This document shows positions 32,643 through 39,481 of a stretch of 64,000 nucleotides of DNA, one piece after another. This stretch comes from Ectopseudomonas composti (GTDB lineage: Bacteria > Pseudomonadota > Gammaproteobacteria > Pseudomonadales > Pseudomonadaceae). The stretch is from the NCBI RefSeq assembly GCF_001567565.1, contig NZ_LSSW01000017.1, positions 162,919-226,918 of the forward strand, written 5' to 3'. A program made the translations under genes and the position numbers. Below the pieces are notes generated by a model, which ran no database searches, was not told where the DNA came from, and saw nothing but the letters and a program-made list of their open reading frames with translations. Positions within the stretch are counted from its first letter, which is position 1. The number at the start of each line of letters is the position of its first letter.

Positions 32643-33381
32643 TTGCAATTTCCTCCATCGCAGCCCTGAACTCTGTCCAGTTTTTGACCGTCTTGGAGAA
32701 CTCGATCAGCTCTTCAACATCAAGGCCAGCCTCAATTGCGTTGGCCATGAGCGGCATTACTATCGAATGGTTTACATAGATGCGGCGACGCAATATGCCT
32801 CTGGCATAGAGCATCTTTTGCTTAACCTCTGGAAGGCGCCTCGTAACGCAAATACGAGGGATTGCGTCAAAGCACTCATTCACCTCTTCCTGGTCCGGCG
32901 AAGAGCTCATCTTGTCTGCGGCAACATCGAGCGCATCCAGGATTTCTTCAACTGAGAACTTTTTGATCCAATTCCTGATTAATGACCTGCCGTGCTCATT
33001 GATTGAATGGCCTGGCATGCGGGCAACAATCCGCTCTGCAACGAGATCTACAGTGGTATCACCAAAGGATTGGAGCTCGTCGCGCCAGGCAAGCATCATT
33101 TCAAGCTGTTCACGACGCTCATTGAGGCCCTCAAGCTGGGCCCTCTGACGATCAATAGAGGAGCTATCGGAAAGAACGCGGTCTGACTTCCCAAGGTTGC
33201 ACGGCTGGCAAGCAGTCACCAGATTGATGATCTCGTTGTCGCCGCCCTTGCTGACCGGGTTGATGTGATCAACATGCAGGATCACATCTGGCGCCTTTGC
33301 TCCGCAGTATTGACAGGTGAAGTTGTCGCGCTTGAACACCTCGAAGCGGACTGACTTGCGGATCGGTTGTCTTGTGCTCAT
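32635..33381 (-). CDS. HNH endonuclease domain protein
   Basis: The 248-residue protein begins MSTRQPIRKSVRFEVFKRDNFTCQYCG and continues VDHINPVSKGGDNEIINLVTACQPCN, a textbook HNH zinc motif (CxxC, DH, N, CxxC). The C-terminal two thirds are helical. GAGG lies upstream of ATG 33381. It sits between the CII-like gene and the O gene; it may be a replication accessory or a selfish nuclease. The coding DNA is more AT-rich than its neighbours. Confidence 0.82.
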   Translation of the reverse strand: MSTRQPIRKSVRFEVFKRDNFTCQYCGAKAPDVILHVDHINPVSKGGDNEIINLVTACQPCNLGKSDRVLSDSSSIDRQRAQLEGLNERREQLEMMLAWRDELQSFGDTTVDLVAERIVARMPGHSINEHGRSLIRNWIKKFSVEEILDALDVAADKMSSSPDQEEVNECFDAIPRICVTRRLPEVKQKMLYARGILRRRIYVNHSIVMPLMANAIEAGLDVEELIEFSKTVKNWTEFRAAMEEIANG

Positions 33382-33411
33382 AATCATCCTCGAACTTTGC
33401 TTCAACGAATC

Positions 33412-33437
33412 AGCCGGGCCGTCATCCCGGCTTTTTT
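33412..33437 (+). terminator. Plus-strand intrinsic terminator
   Basis: AGCCGGG/CCCGGCT stem with seven-base loop and a following T run, in plus orientation. No plus-strand gene ends here, so it would stop antisense transcription. It shares the tail CTTTTTTGTGCCTG with the terminator at 36261. Confidence 0.65.
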
Positions 33438-33448
33438 GTGCCTGTCGT

Positions 33449-33871
33449 TCAGGCCGCCTTTACCGATTGCTCGAGCACGTCGAGCGCCTTGCGGGCTCCG
33501 GCGATCTCGCGCTTGATCAGTGCTTTCTCTGTCGAGCTGACGCGGCCGTCTTCCAGGGCGTCGGTAACGCTCTTGGTCACGTCAGCGACTTCCGCGTGCA
33601 TGTGGAGAACGGCTTGCGGGAGGTTCTGCGCGGCGACGGCTTCCTTGGCGACCAGCTCATAACCGAACTCAGCAGCCAGGGCCTGCAACGGGCGCATATC
33701 GCCGGAGTGGGTCAGGATCTGGAACAGGTGGTTGATCGTCAGCTTGTGCGCGTCGTTGTCCGGGTTTGCACGCTGCAGCAGGCTGACGTGAGGCAGGCCC
33801 ATATCCGCAGCCAGGCGCTTGGCGTCTGCGTCCTTCACGGCGTCGTGGCAAGCCCTCAGAAAATCGTCCAT
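33449..33871 (-). CDS. CII-like regulatory protein (Phage_CP76 type)
   Basis: The 140-residue protein MDDFLRACHDAVKDADAKRLAADMGLPHVSLLQRANPDND has a helix-turn-helix (about 16-38) followed by HKLTINHLFQILTHSGD, matching the phage CII/CP76 regulator family of Proteobacteria. It should influence the lysogeny decision or early genes. GAGG upstream of ATG 33871. First gene after the cro spacer. Confidence 0.78.
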   Translation of the reverse strand: MDDFLRACHDAVKDADAKRLAADMGLPHVSLLQRANPDNDAHKLTINHLFQILTHSGDMRPLQALAAEFGYELVAKEAVAAQNLPQAVLHMHAEVADVTKSVTDALEDGRVSSTEKALIKREIAGARKALDVLEQSVKAA

Positions 33872-33958
33872 TCGTAAAACCTCGCTGGTGTTTCCGTGGC
33901 GCCATCGACTTGGCGTTGGCAACCTGTCATCACTCGATCAGCCGACAGGTGAAAACCC

Positions 33959-34189
33959 ATGCAACCGACCATCGAAACTCTCCAGGGCGAACTGCTTGCC
34001 CTTCGCTGCCACATCGCTGCGCTCATGGAGCTGCAGCCTCTTCAATCTCAGTTGCGGTTCCGGGCTAAGCTGGAATCCGCCTGCTTACTGGTCCGTCCTT
34101 GCCAGCGTGGTGCTCGGCAGGATGGGTTTGATCAGGTGGTAACGTCGCTGGCGGTCAAACGGCGGCCTGCAGAACTTTCTGAGCAATAG
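33959..34189 (+). CDS. Small conserved-looking protein, antisense to cro-CII spacer
   Basis: The 76-residue product MQPTIETLQGELLALRCHIAALMELQP... resembles small Pseudomonas prophage proteins with TIESLQGELLAL-type openings; AGGTG lies upstream of the start. It is convergent with cro and overlaps its 3' end by 35 bases. No promoter is obvious. It could instead be chance coding. Confidence 0.5.
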   Translation: MQPTIETLQGELLALRCHIAALMELQPLQSQLRFRAKLESACLLVRPCQRGARQDGFDQVVTSLAVKRRPAELSEQ

Positions 34190-34391
34190 CCACCAGATCA
34201 GGGCGAAGGCCGGCGATAGTGATTTCGCCGCCAGAGGCCTCTTGAAGCCGGCCGGCAAGTTCTGGCGAGGCTTTGCGGTGACCGCCCGACAGCTGCCATA
34301 GATGGCCAACTGTCGTGCCGGCAGCCTTAGCGACCTGTTCACGGCGATCAGCGCTGGTCTTAGCCAGCCAGTCGCGCAGATGGTCATTCAT
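34155..34391 (-). CDS. Cro-like repressor
   Basis: The 78-residue HTH protein MNDHLRDWLAKTSADRREQVAKAAGTTVGHLWQLSGGHRKASPELAGRLQ has the Cro/YdaS-type helix-turn-helix (about 17-40). It is divergent from the S24 repressor across the operator region and has AGGAGAA upstream. It should repress lysogenic transcription and modulate the early promoter. Confidence 0.83.
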   Translation of the reverse strand: MNDHLRDWLAKTSADRREQVAKAAGTTVGHLWQLSGGHRKASPELAGRLQEASGGEITIAGLRPDLVAIAQKVLQAAV

Positions 34392-34421
34392 GGTTCGCTT
34401 CTCCTATGGTTTATGGAGAAG

Positions 34422-34450
34422 AATTTAGCTCAAGGCTAACGAACAAGCAA
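34422..34450 (-). promoter_or_regulatory. Early right promoter for cro (PR-like)
   Basis: Minus strand: -35 TTGCTT (34450-34445), 17-base spacer, -10 TAAATT (34427-34422). The spacer holds the operator palindrome at 34425-34439, in the same register as at the PL-like promoter. Confidence 0.7.
34425..34439. promoter_or_regulatory. Repressor operator TTAGC-N5-GCTAA
   Basis: Perfect inverted repeat TTAGC-TCAAG-GCTAA overlapping the PR-like -10. Confidence 0.8.
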
Positions 34451-34474
34451 GCACACATTTAGCTGAGCGCACAT

Positions 34475-34489
34475 TTAGCAGCGAGCTAA
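34475..34489. promoter_or_regulatory. Repressor operator TTAGC-N5-GCTAA
   Basis: Perfect inverted repeat TTAGC-AGCGA-GCTAA, 20 bases before the repressor start. A half site TTAGC at 34459-34463 lies between this and the other operator, giving an OR-like cluster of three. The overlapping plus-strand sequence TGAGCG-17-TAATCA could be a weak PRM. Confidence 0.78.
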
Positions 34490-34508
34490 TCAATGACAAG
34501 ATCTGCGA

Positions 34509-35228
34509 ATGGACATTTACGAAATCCGCAAGGCCAACCTGGTCGAGCTAATTGGCAATCGCCGAAAGAAGGAATGCGCAGACAAGTGGGAGCTGAACCC
34601 GGCTCACTTGAGCCAGATCCTTTCCCTGAAAACCGAAAAGAACCTCGGCGACGACGTTGCGCGCCGGATCGAAGATAGAGAGGGACTGCCGCGTGGATGG
34701 CTAGATGCCTTGCGGCACTCGGCTGCAGAAGCCGCCGAAGGCTTTACCCACAACGTGGTGGCATATGATCCTGAAGACGCAATGCCGGACGGGGCTGTTG
34801 CGATAAGCGAGTATCAAGTGAACTTCTCAGCCGGAAATGGACACCAGGCGCTCTACGAGATCATTGAGGAATCGGACCCGGCGATTTACAAGCTGTCGTG
34901 GTTCCGCGCTGAGCGGATCAAGCCCGAGAAGTGCAAGCGCTTCAGGGTGAAGGGCGACAGTATGGAGACGACGCTATTCGACGGCGATTCAGTGCTGGTC
35001 AACATGGAAGAGAACGAGCCCACCAAGATCATTGACGGCAAGGTCTATGCACTGCGATACGGGAACGATCTACGCATCAAGCGGCTGTTCAAGAAGCTGG
35101 ACGGCAGCCTTCGCCTGGTCAGCGATAACCAGGCCTACCCGATTGAGGACATCGCCGCAGATGTCGCCCAGGAACACATAACCATAATCGGCCGCGTGCG
35201 GGATAAAAGCGGGAAAGGCGGCCTCTGA
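34509..35228 (+). CDS. CI-like repressor (S24/LexA-type)
   Basis: The 239-residue protein has an N-terminal DNA-binding half (about 1-70: HLSQILSLKTEKNLGDDVARRIE) and a C-terminal S24 peptidase: VKGDSME with Ser151, LRIKRL with Lys191, and a plausible Ala108-Gly109 cleavage site in FSAGNG. Such repressors self-cleave when RecA is activated, inducing the prophage. It should bind TTAGC-N5-GCTAA operators. No strong ribosome binding site precedes the ATG; the leader may be only about ten bases. Confidence 0.9.
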   Translation: MDIYEIRKANLVELIGNRRKKECADKWELNPAHLSQILSLKTEKNLGDDVARRIEDREGLPRGWLDALRHSAAEAAEGFTHNVVAYDPEDAMPDGAVAISEYQVNFSAGNGHQALYEIIEESDPAIYKLSWFRAERIKPEKCKRFRVKGDSMETTLFDGDSVLVNMEENEPTKIIDGKVYALRYGNDLRIKRLFKKLDGSLRLVSDNQAYPIEDIAADVAQEHITIIGRVRDKSGKGGL

Positions 35229-35250
35229 AACCAATGACAAGGAGGTTGCC

Positions 35251-35640
35251 ATGCGCGCCGCCATTCTACTGCTTGCTGTCACCCTACTCGCTGGGTGCGC
35301 TCAGCAACCTAAAGCCCCGCGCGCGCCTATTCAGGTAGCGCCATCGCCAATATGCGCGACGCCAGCGCAATGCTCTGCGGGTTGGCTCAAGGCGCACGAC
35401 CAACTGCAGACGATGACTGGAATGCGTCTGGCTGTGGCGTCAGACACCTACATCGCCACTTACCCTATGCGCCGACTTCCTAACATGATCGGCGAGGCAT
35501 ACAGGATCAATAACGGGGACGGTACGTACACCATAAAAGCGCGTTTCAGCTGCCGGAATGGCTGCGATGGCCTGGATCAGAGCGCCGAAAACTTGTTCAA
35601 CACTACTGTTGGCATGAGCATCAAGTACGGAGCCCAATAA
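35251..35640 (+). CDS. Lipoprotein moron next to repressor
   Basis: The 129-residue protein has signal MRAAILLLAVTLLAGC with lipobox Cys at 16, a Pro-rich linker, then Cys pairs (ICATPAQC and SCRNGC) suggesting two disulfides. It is 22 bases after the repressor and preceded by AAGGAGG, so it is probably co-transcribed with it in the lysogen. Surface lipoproteins in this position often change host-cell traits or block superinfection; this role is inference. Confidence 0.7.
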   Translation: MRAAILLLAVTLLAGCAQQPKAPRAPIQVAPSPICATPAQCSAGWLKAHDQLQTMTGMRLAVASDTYIATYPMRRLPNMIGEAYRINNGDGTYTIKARFSCRNGCDGLDQSAENLFNTTVGMSIKYGAQ

Positions 35641-35687
35641 GCTGGCTAAGCTTCTATCCCACAAAGCCTATCGATAAGGAGATCTAC

Positions 35688-36239
35688 ATGCGATCCGCAA
35701 TAATTGCTGCATCAATAGCGTTTTCCATCTCAGGCTGCGCCAGCATATTCAGTGAGCAGACCTACCCCGTCCAAGTAACCTCTGAGCCATCCAGGGCCTC
35801 TATTGAGATCAAGGACGAAGACGGCAATGTCGTTTACAACGGCAGCACTCCGGCCACCGTCAAGCTGACATCCAGCGCCGGTTACTTTGACGGCGAGCGC
35901 TACACCGTGACCTTTCGCAAGGATGGCTACGATGATGAGCAATTCGTGATCAACTCAGGCATCGATGGCTGGTACTGGGGCAACATTCTGCTTGGGGGCA
36001 TCCTTGGCATGCTGATCATCGACCCAGCTACCGGCGCAATGTATGACCTACCGAGCAAGGCCGGCGCAACGCTCAAGCCATCTGTCGACATGACTGCGAC
36101 AAGTCAGGCGGTGAGCGTTTCTGATCAGAGCATGAGCAAAGGGCAATGGCAGCAACAGCAGCTCCAGCAACTGATGTCCGAGAAAGGCCTGTCCTATGAA
36201 GAGTACCAACGCCGCTATCGGCAGATCATGAGCCAATAG
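35688..36239 (+). CDS. PEGA-like lipoprotein moron
   Basis: The 183-residue protein has a signal with lipobox SISGC (Cys 17), a PEGA-like beta domain (VTSEPSRASIEIKDEDGNVVYNGSTPATVKL, about 30-60), a hydrophobic Gly-rich stretch (WGNILLGGILGMLIID, about 97-112) and a Gln-rich coiled C-terminus. It follows the first lipoprotein and ends just before a strong terminator, so the repressor-lipoprotein-lipoprotein set looks like one lysogenic operon. Confidence 0.75.
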   Translation: MRSAIIAASIAFSISGCASIFSEQTYPVQVTSEPSRASIEIKDEDGNVVYNGSTPATVKLTSSAGYFDGERYTVTFRKDGYDDEQFVINSGIDGWYWGNILLGGILGMLIIDPATGAMYDLPSKAGATLKPSVDMTATSQAVSVSDQSMSKGQWQQQQLQQLMSEKGLSYEEYQRRYRQIMSQ

Positions 36240-36260
36240 CCACAGCCATTCCGCAAATAG

Positions 36261-36284
36261 AGCCCGCCTAGAGCGGGCTTTTTT
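36261..36284 (+). terminator. Terminator of the lysogenic operon
   Basis: AGCCCGC/GCGGGCT stem, five-base loop, then a six-T run in plus orientation, 22 bases after the second lipoprotein. Confidence 0.85.
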
Positions 36285-36355
36285 GTGCCTGCATGAAACG
36301 AATTGCGCGCAAAAGATAACAGCGCAAATCGAAAAATCAGGCTTTAGCTAGAAAT

Positions 36356-36370
36356 TTAGCTCAAAGCTAT
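36356..36370. promoter_or_regulatory. Repressor operator, one mismatch
   Basis: TTAGC-TCAAA-GCTAT, one base off the TTAGC-N5-GCTAA consensus, abutting the -35 of the PL-like promoter. A further half site TTAGC lies at 36344-36348. Confidence 0.7.
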
Positions 36371-36398
36371 TGACGAGACTTTAGCGCATGGCTAAATT
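36370..36398 (+). promoter_or_regulatory. Early left promoter (PL-like)
   Basis: Plus strand: -35 TTGACG (36370-36375), 17-base spacer, -10 TAAATT (36393-36398). It reads toward the recombination and integration genes. The same -10 and operator register occur in the PR-like promoter. Confidence 0.78.
36381..36395. promoter_or_regulatory. Repressor operator TTAGC-N5-GCTAA in PL
   Basis: Perfect inverted repeat TTAGC-GCATG-GCTAA inside the spacer and -10 of the PL-like promoter. Confidence 0.8.
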
Positions 36399-36437
36399 TA
36401 CTCACAAGCCAGCCACAACTGGCCAGGCGAAAGCCAA

Positions 36438-36450
36438 CGCTCTTTACACA
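36438..36450 (+). promoter_or_regulatory. boxA-like antitermination element
   Basis: CGCTCTTTACACA about 33 nt after the predicted PL-like start. It matches the boxA consensus (CGCTCTTTA) bound by NusB-S10. No obvious boxB hairpin follows. Confidence 0.65.
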
Positions 36451-37571
36451 ATCAGGGAACCTCGCGGCGTGATCCGGGCAACCGTACAGCGCGAGCAAGA
36501 AATTCACGCCCCATGCAGGCTCTGGAACCTGCCGGACTCCCCATATGGGAGGACGCCAATCTCATGCGAGCCAGCCAGGGCGAGCCAGTAGCACCCTGGT
36601 CAGTGATACGAATCGGGCAATGCGTGACGCATGAGAGTGGAACAAACACAACAGGAGAACCCAGCCAATGAAGAACTAAGCCCAGCCGACAGATCGGGTC
36701 GGCAATCCGCGCATACGTGCCCACTACCCACCGGGCCGCCGGGCTGCACTCAAGCGCGGAGCAACACGATGCCCCATGACCACCGCCCTATTCAGATTGC
36801 AGGCGATGCGAGGGAAGCCCAAGGCCAAAACACTGAGCGCCGAGCTGCCATCTGAGGCAGTGAAGCCATACCGACATAAGTGCGGAAAGCCCCGCAAGAA
36901 GCCAGATCGCTGCGCGGGGTTAGCAAAACAGATTTCCTCGATGCCATTCGCAAGAGTGGCATCACCAATGCGCGCTTAGGGTTCGCATCGGTGATTAACG
37001 CCGCAGGGTATCACTCAAGAGGAAAGGACATGCGCCGCATTGGAGAGACCAGCCAGCGCTCTGTAATCGCAAGCATCGCCGAGGTCATTGCCGAGTGCCG
37101 AGAGAGCGCACGCTGGACATCGGATCGCGAGAACGGTATCGAATGGTTCCACATTCACCGCGCGAAACTGCGCACGAAAATTTCCGCAGCGCCACGACTT
37201 CCATGAGCCACCGCCCTGCCTAGCAGGGCAGATGGCATCGGTGATGGATGAATGCGGAGTGATGATCCGCAAGTGCCTAGTGGACTGAGAGCGGCCAAGT
37301 CGAGGCATCGACCATGGCAAAGAAGGTGCCGGCCTTCCATCAAAAACCGGGAAACAGGCGATCCGCAGGCAAACGACGTGGGCGCAACCTTGCCGGGCTC
37401 ACGCGGCGAACGGCTACACAGCGCGCGGCAGCAAGCCGGACTTCATCACCGGCCATCCATCAACCGATGTCATCTACCGCAGCACCCTCCCTTGCCCGTG
37501 CACTGCGGGCCTTTTGCCGGTTAGCCGGCTCCCTACTCCCACTCTCCACGCACACATAGCGAGGATTGATC
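36451..37571 (+). other. Gene-poor leader of the left early operon
   Basis: About 1.1 kb without a convincing long gene. Short overlapping frames in three phases have atypical composition. Visible items: a strong ribosome binding site ACAGGAGAA before a three-codon frame (about 36664), a GCCCCGC...GCGGGG hairpin near 36889-36919, a GCCCTGCCTAGCAGGGC hairpin near 37213-37229, and one small frame at 37030. It may be a structured leader or a remnant of lost genes. Confidence 0.45.
37030..37206 (+). CDS. Possible small protein in early leader
   Basis: ATG 37030 has a strong AGAGGAAAGG upstream and opens 58 residues: MRRIGETSQRSVIASIAEVIAECRESARWTSDRENGIEWFHIHRAKLRTKISAAPRLP, here split by function as a helical first half and a basic second half. 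No relative is recognised. Kept because of the ribosome binding site only. Confidence 0.4.
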   Translation: MRRIGETSQRSVIASIAEVIAECRESARWTSDRENGIEWFHIHRAKLRTKISAAPRLP

Positions 37572-37826
37572 ATGGCTATTACCACTGAGCCTGCCCAGGT
37601 TTACCGGGGTGGCGGGCGGCGCTATTTCACGCTTCGCGCAGCCGCCAGGGCTGAGGCTAAGGCGCTGATCAACAAGCACTGCCACTGCGACTACTGCGAT
37701 CACGAAGGCTATGGCAGGGAGCATCTGCCGTGCCGACGCCATCAGGACGAACACTTTGAGCCGCTGGTTGAAAAGCTGGCCGCTCGCTTCATTCGCAATT
37801 ACAGAAAAGACCGAGGTGCCTCATGA
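37572..37826 (+). CDS. Small Cys/His protein, early operon
   Basis: The 84-residue product MAITTEPAQVYRGGGRRYFTLRAAARAEAKALIN then HCHCDYCDHEGYG and LPCRRH suggests one zinc site. GAGG precedes ATG 37572. Stop overlaps the next start by four bases. Function unknown. Confidence 0.62.
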   Translation: MAITTEPAQVYRGGGRRYFTLRAAARAEAKALINKHCHCDYCDHEGYGREHLPCRRHQDEHFEPLVEKLAARFIRNYRKDRGAS

Positions 37827-38194
37827 GCGCAGCCCTAGACCTTCTCCAGTGGCGCCACGATATGGCCGAGCCGGAGTTGCCGCCGCAGGAAACGAAGATC
37901 GGCAAGCAATGGCTGGAAGAGTCGATTCACACGCTGATCCTTGGCCTGAACGTTGAAGTAGGCCCGGTCACCATCCTGGCCCGCGACTTCATCAGCGAGT
38001 TCGCGCAGCGCTCTATCGAGCTGCAGGCGCAAGACACCGAGTTCCACCTTGAATGGGCATTTGCCCGTGGCAACGCAGTGTTCGCCGGCACCGAGTATCA
38101 GAAGCTTGCCCGCGAAGTGGCCGAGCGCATGCTGATGCCGCACATCAACGAAGCAATCCTGCGCAGGAAATGGCTGGAGGAAGACCATGACTAA
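37823..38194 (+). CDS. Hypothetical early protein
   Basis: The 123-residue protein MSAALDLLQWRHDMAEPELPPQ... is acidic and helical, with HTLILGLNVEVGPVTILARDFISEFAQRS in the middle. Not recognised. Coupled to both neighbours by overlap. Confidence 0.6.
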   Translation: MSAALDLLQWRHDMAEPELPPQETKIGKQWLEESIHTLILGLNVEVGPVTILARDFISEFAQRSIELQAQDTEFHLEWAFARGNAVFAGTEYQKLAREVAERMLMPHINEAILRRKWLEEDHD

Positions 38195-38420
38195 CCCCGC
38201 CAGCATCTACGAACAGTGCGCCAAGGTGGCCATAGACAAGCTGTCGGTGTCCAAGGCGCCGATGAACGAGCTTGATCCGGTGCTTGGGTTTATCACATCG
38301 GGCTGCCCTGGCTACTACGACGAAGAGCGGCGCGACTCTCTTCTTAGCCTGGCGCGCCACGTAGCAAACAAGCAGCGCGAACGAATCCGCGATGGGCAGA
38401 TGATTGGGAGAACAGCATAG
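38187..38420 (+). CDS. Hypothetical early protein
   Basis: The 77-residue protein MTNPASIYEQCAKVAIDKLSVSKAPMNELDPVLGF... is not recognised. Its TAG stop overlaps the GTG of the next gene. Confidence 0.58.
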   Translation: MTNPASIYEQCAKVAIDKLSVSKAPMNELDPVLGFITSGCPGYYDEERRDSLLSLARHVANKQRERIRDGQMIGRTA

Positions 38421-39031
38421 TGCGCTACTACATCACCACTACCGAAACCCGCTACGTCGACGCCTTGCGCGAACTCAAGGCCATGGCTGGCGCTCGATAT
38501 CGCTTCTTCAAGGGCAAGATTGCCGATCTCGGCTTCGACGAATTGGGTATGCATGAGTTCGGCGTGCCATGCTTCTTCTACAAGATGTGCGAAGACCAAT
38601 TCAACCCTGAGCGCAAGGGGCCTGCCGTCGACGGATTCAAAGGCGGTGACCGTGTTTACGAGAACGGCAAATACTACTTCAAGTACGCCGTTCGCGGCCG
38701 TGGGAAGGCCTTCTATGAAAAGCTTGTCGACGGGGCACCGGAAGCGCCGAAAGAACTGAACAAGGGCGACTTCTACCGCAAGCCTGACATAAATACCGTG
38801 TTCTGCATGCGTCTCGGCCTGCCCGATGGCGTTTTCAACGAGCGCGCAATCCTTTTCGGCCAGGTCTTCCTGCTACACAACGACACAATGGTCGCCTGCA
38901 GCCTACCGTTCCGCGATGACGACTCAAAGGAAGCGGCGCCTGCCGTTATCCCGGAAGGCTTCACCGAAGTGACCGAGCGCGCGCTGCAAGCCGAGATCAA
39001 GAAGCACAACGAAGCATTGGTGACGCCATGA
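38420..39031 (+). CDS. Hypothetical 203-aa early protein
   Basis: GTG start at 38420 (TAGTG overlap). The protein MRYYITTTETRYVDALRELKAMAGARYRFFKG... has a helical N-terminus, then an aromatic beta region (EFGVPCFFYKMCEDQ, YFKYAVRGRGKAFYEKL) and a helical C-terminus. I do not recognise a family. It is the largest unknown of the left early operon and a candidate for host-takeover or anti-defence function by position only. Confidence 0.62.
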   Translation: MRYYITTTETRYVDALRELKAMAGARYRFFKGKIADLGFDELGMHEFGVPCFFYKMCEDQFNPERKGPAVDGFKGGDRVYENGKYYFKYAVRGRGKAFYEKLVDGAPEAPKELNKGDFYRKPDINTVFCMRLGLPDGVFNERAILFGQVFLLHNDTMVACSLPFRDDDSKEAAPAVIPEGFTEVTERALQAEIKKHNEALVTP

Positions 39032-39147
39032 CCATAACCATCCGCCTACCGAAGCCCGCCGAGATGATCAAAGCGGGCTTTTTTGTGGCCTGCTTCCTTG
39101 GGTCTATCTATGTATTTGCGTCGGCTGTGGCCGAGGTGGTGAGTTGA
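39028..39147 (+). CDS. Tiny membrane protein (39 aa) with embedded terminator
   Basis: The ATG at 39028 overlaps the previous stop; the product MTITIRLPKPAEMIKAGFFV-ACFLGSIYVFASAVAEVVS has one membrane helix. TGA at 39147 overlaps the next ATG. Codons for Gly-Phe-Phe-Val are the T run of an intrinsic terminator, so one sequence serves both purposes. Confidence 0.5.
   Translation: MTITIRLPKPAEMIKAGFFVACFLGSIYVFASAVAEVVS
39052..39084 (+). terminator. Intrinsic terminator inside early operon
   Basis: AAGCCCGC/GCGGGCTT stem with a 13-base loop followed by six T and GTGGCCTG. It would end unmodified PL transcripts before recT-exo-int. Confidence 0.7.
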
Positions 39148-39365
39148 TGAGCAAGCACATGGGACAGATGCATATCGTCTACGGCGAGTGCGGACACGTC
39201 ATCGCGGCATGCTGGGTGACTGGCAACGAAGCCGACGCCGCCAACTTCAAGCGCCGCAAGTTGCGCGCAGGCCAGCGCATGGAAACGGTCGAGCGCTATG
39301 CCGGCGACCCAATGCCGGAATGGTGCACGGCTTCGTGCCCTCGCGTGCCGGGAGTTCAGCCATGA
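39147..39365 (+). CDS. Small hypothetical early protein
   Basis: The 72-residue protein MSKHMGQMHIVYGECGHVIAACWVTGNEADAANFKRRKLRAGQRME... is a compact alpha/beta type with Cys residues, familiar in shape among phage early genes but unnamed. Overlaps neighbours. Confidence 0.58.
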   Translation: MSKHMGQMHIVYGECGHVIAACWVTGNEADAANFKRRKLRAGQRMETVERYAGDPMPEWCTASCPRVPGVQP

Positions 39366-39478
39366 CCCGCCGCCAACGCGCCCTGCGCTGCGCAATCTAT
39401 CGCGGCGCCTTCTCCGGTATCTGCTTCTTCACTGTACTCATCGGCGCATTGGGCGCTGTTGATTGGATTGCGGGGTGA
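39362..39478 (+). CDS. Tiny membrane protein (38 aa)
   Basis: MTRRQRALRCAIYRGAFSGI-CFFTVLIGALGAVDWIAG has one membrane helix after a basic N-terminus. ATG 39362 overlaps the previous stop. Confidence 0.5.
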   Translation: MTRRQRALRCAIYRGAFSGICFFTVLIGALGAVDWIAG

Positions 39479-39481
39479 TTT

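Noticed and set aside
36388..36591. 67-codon plus-strand frame starting MAKFTHKPATTG
   Set aside because: Its ATG lies inside the operator and upstream of the -10 of the PL-like promoter, so it would not be in the transcript; there is no ribosome binding site.
36631..36979. Short frames in the early leader (74 and 67 codons)
   Set aside because: Overlapping frames in different phases with atypical composition, no clear start signals and no recognisable family.
37252..37559. Two overlapping frames of 81 and 90 codons before 37572
   Set aside because: Low-complexity Arg/Ala/Ser-rich translations in two phases; not typical of a gene.
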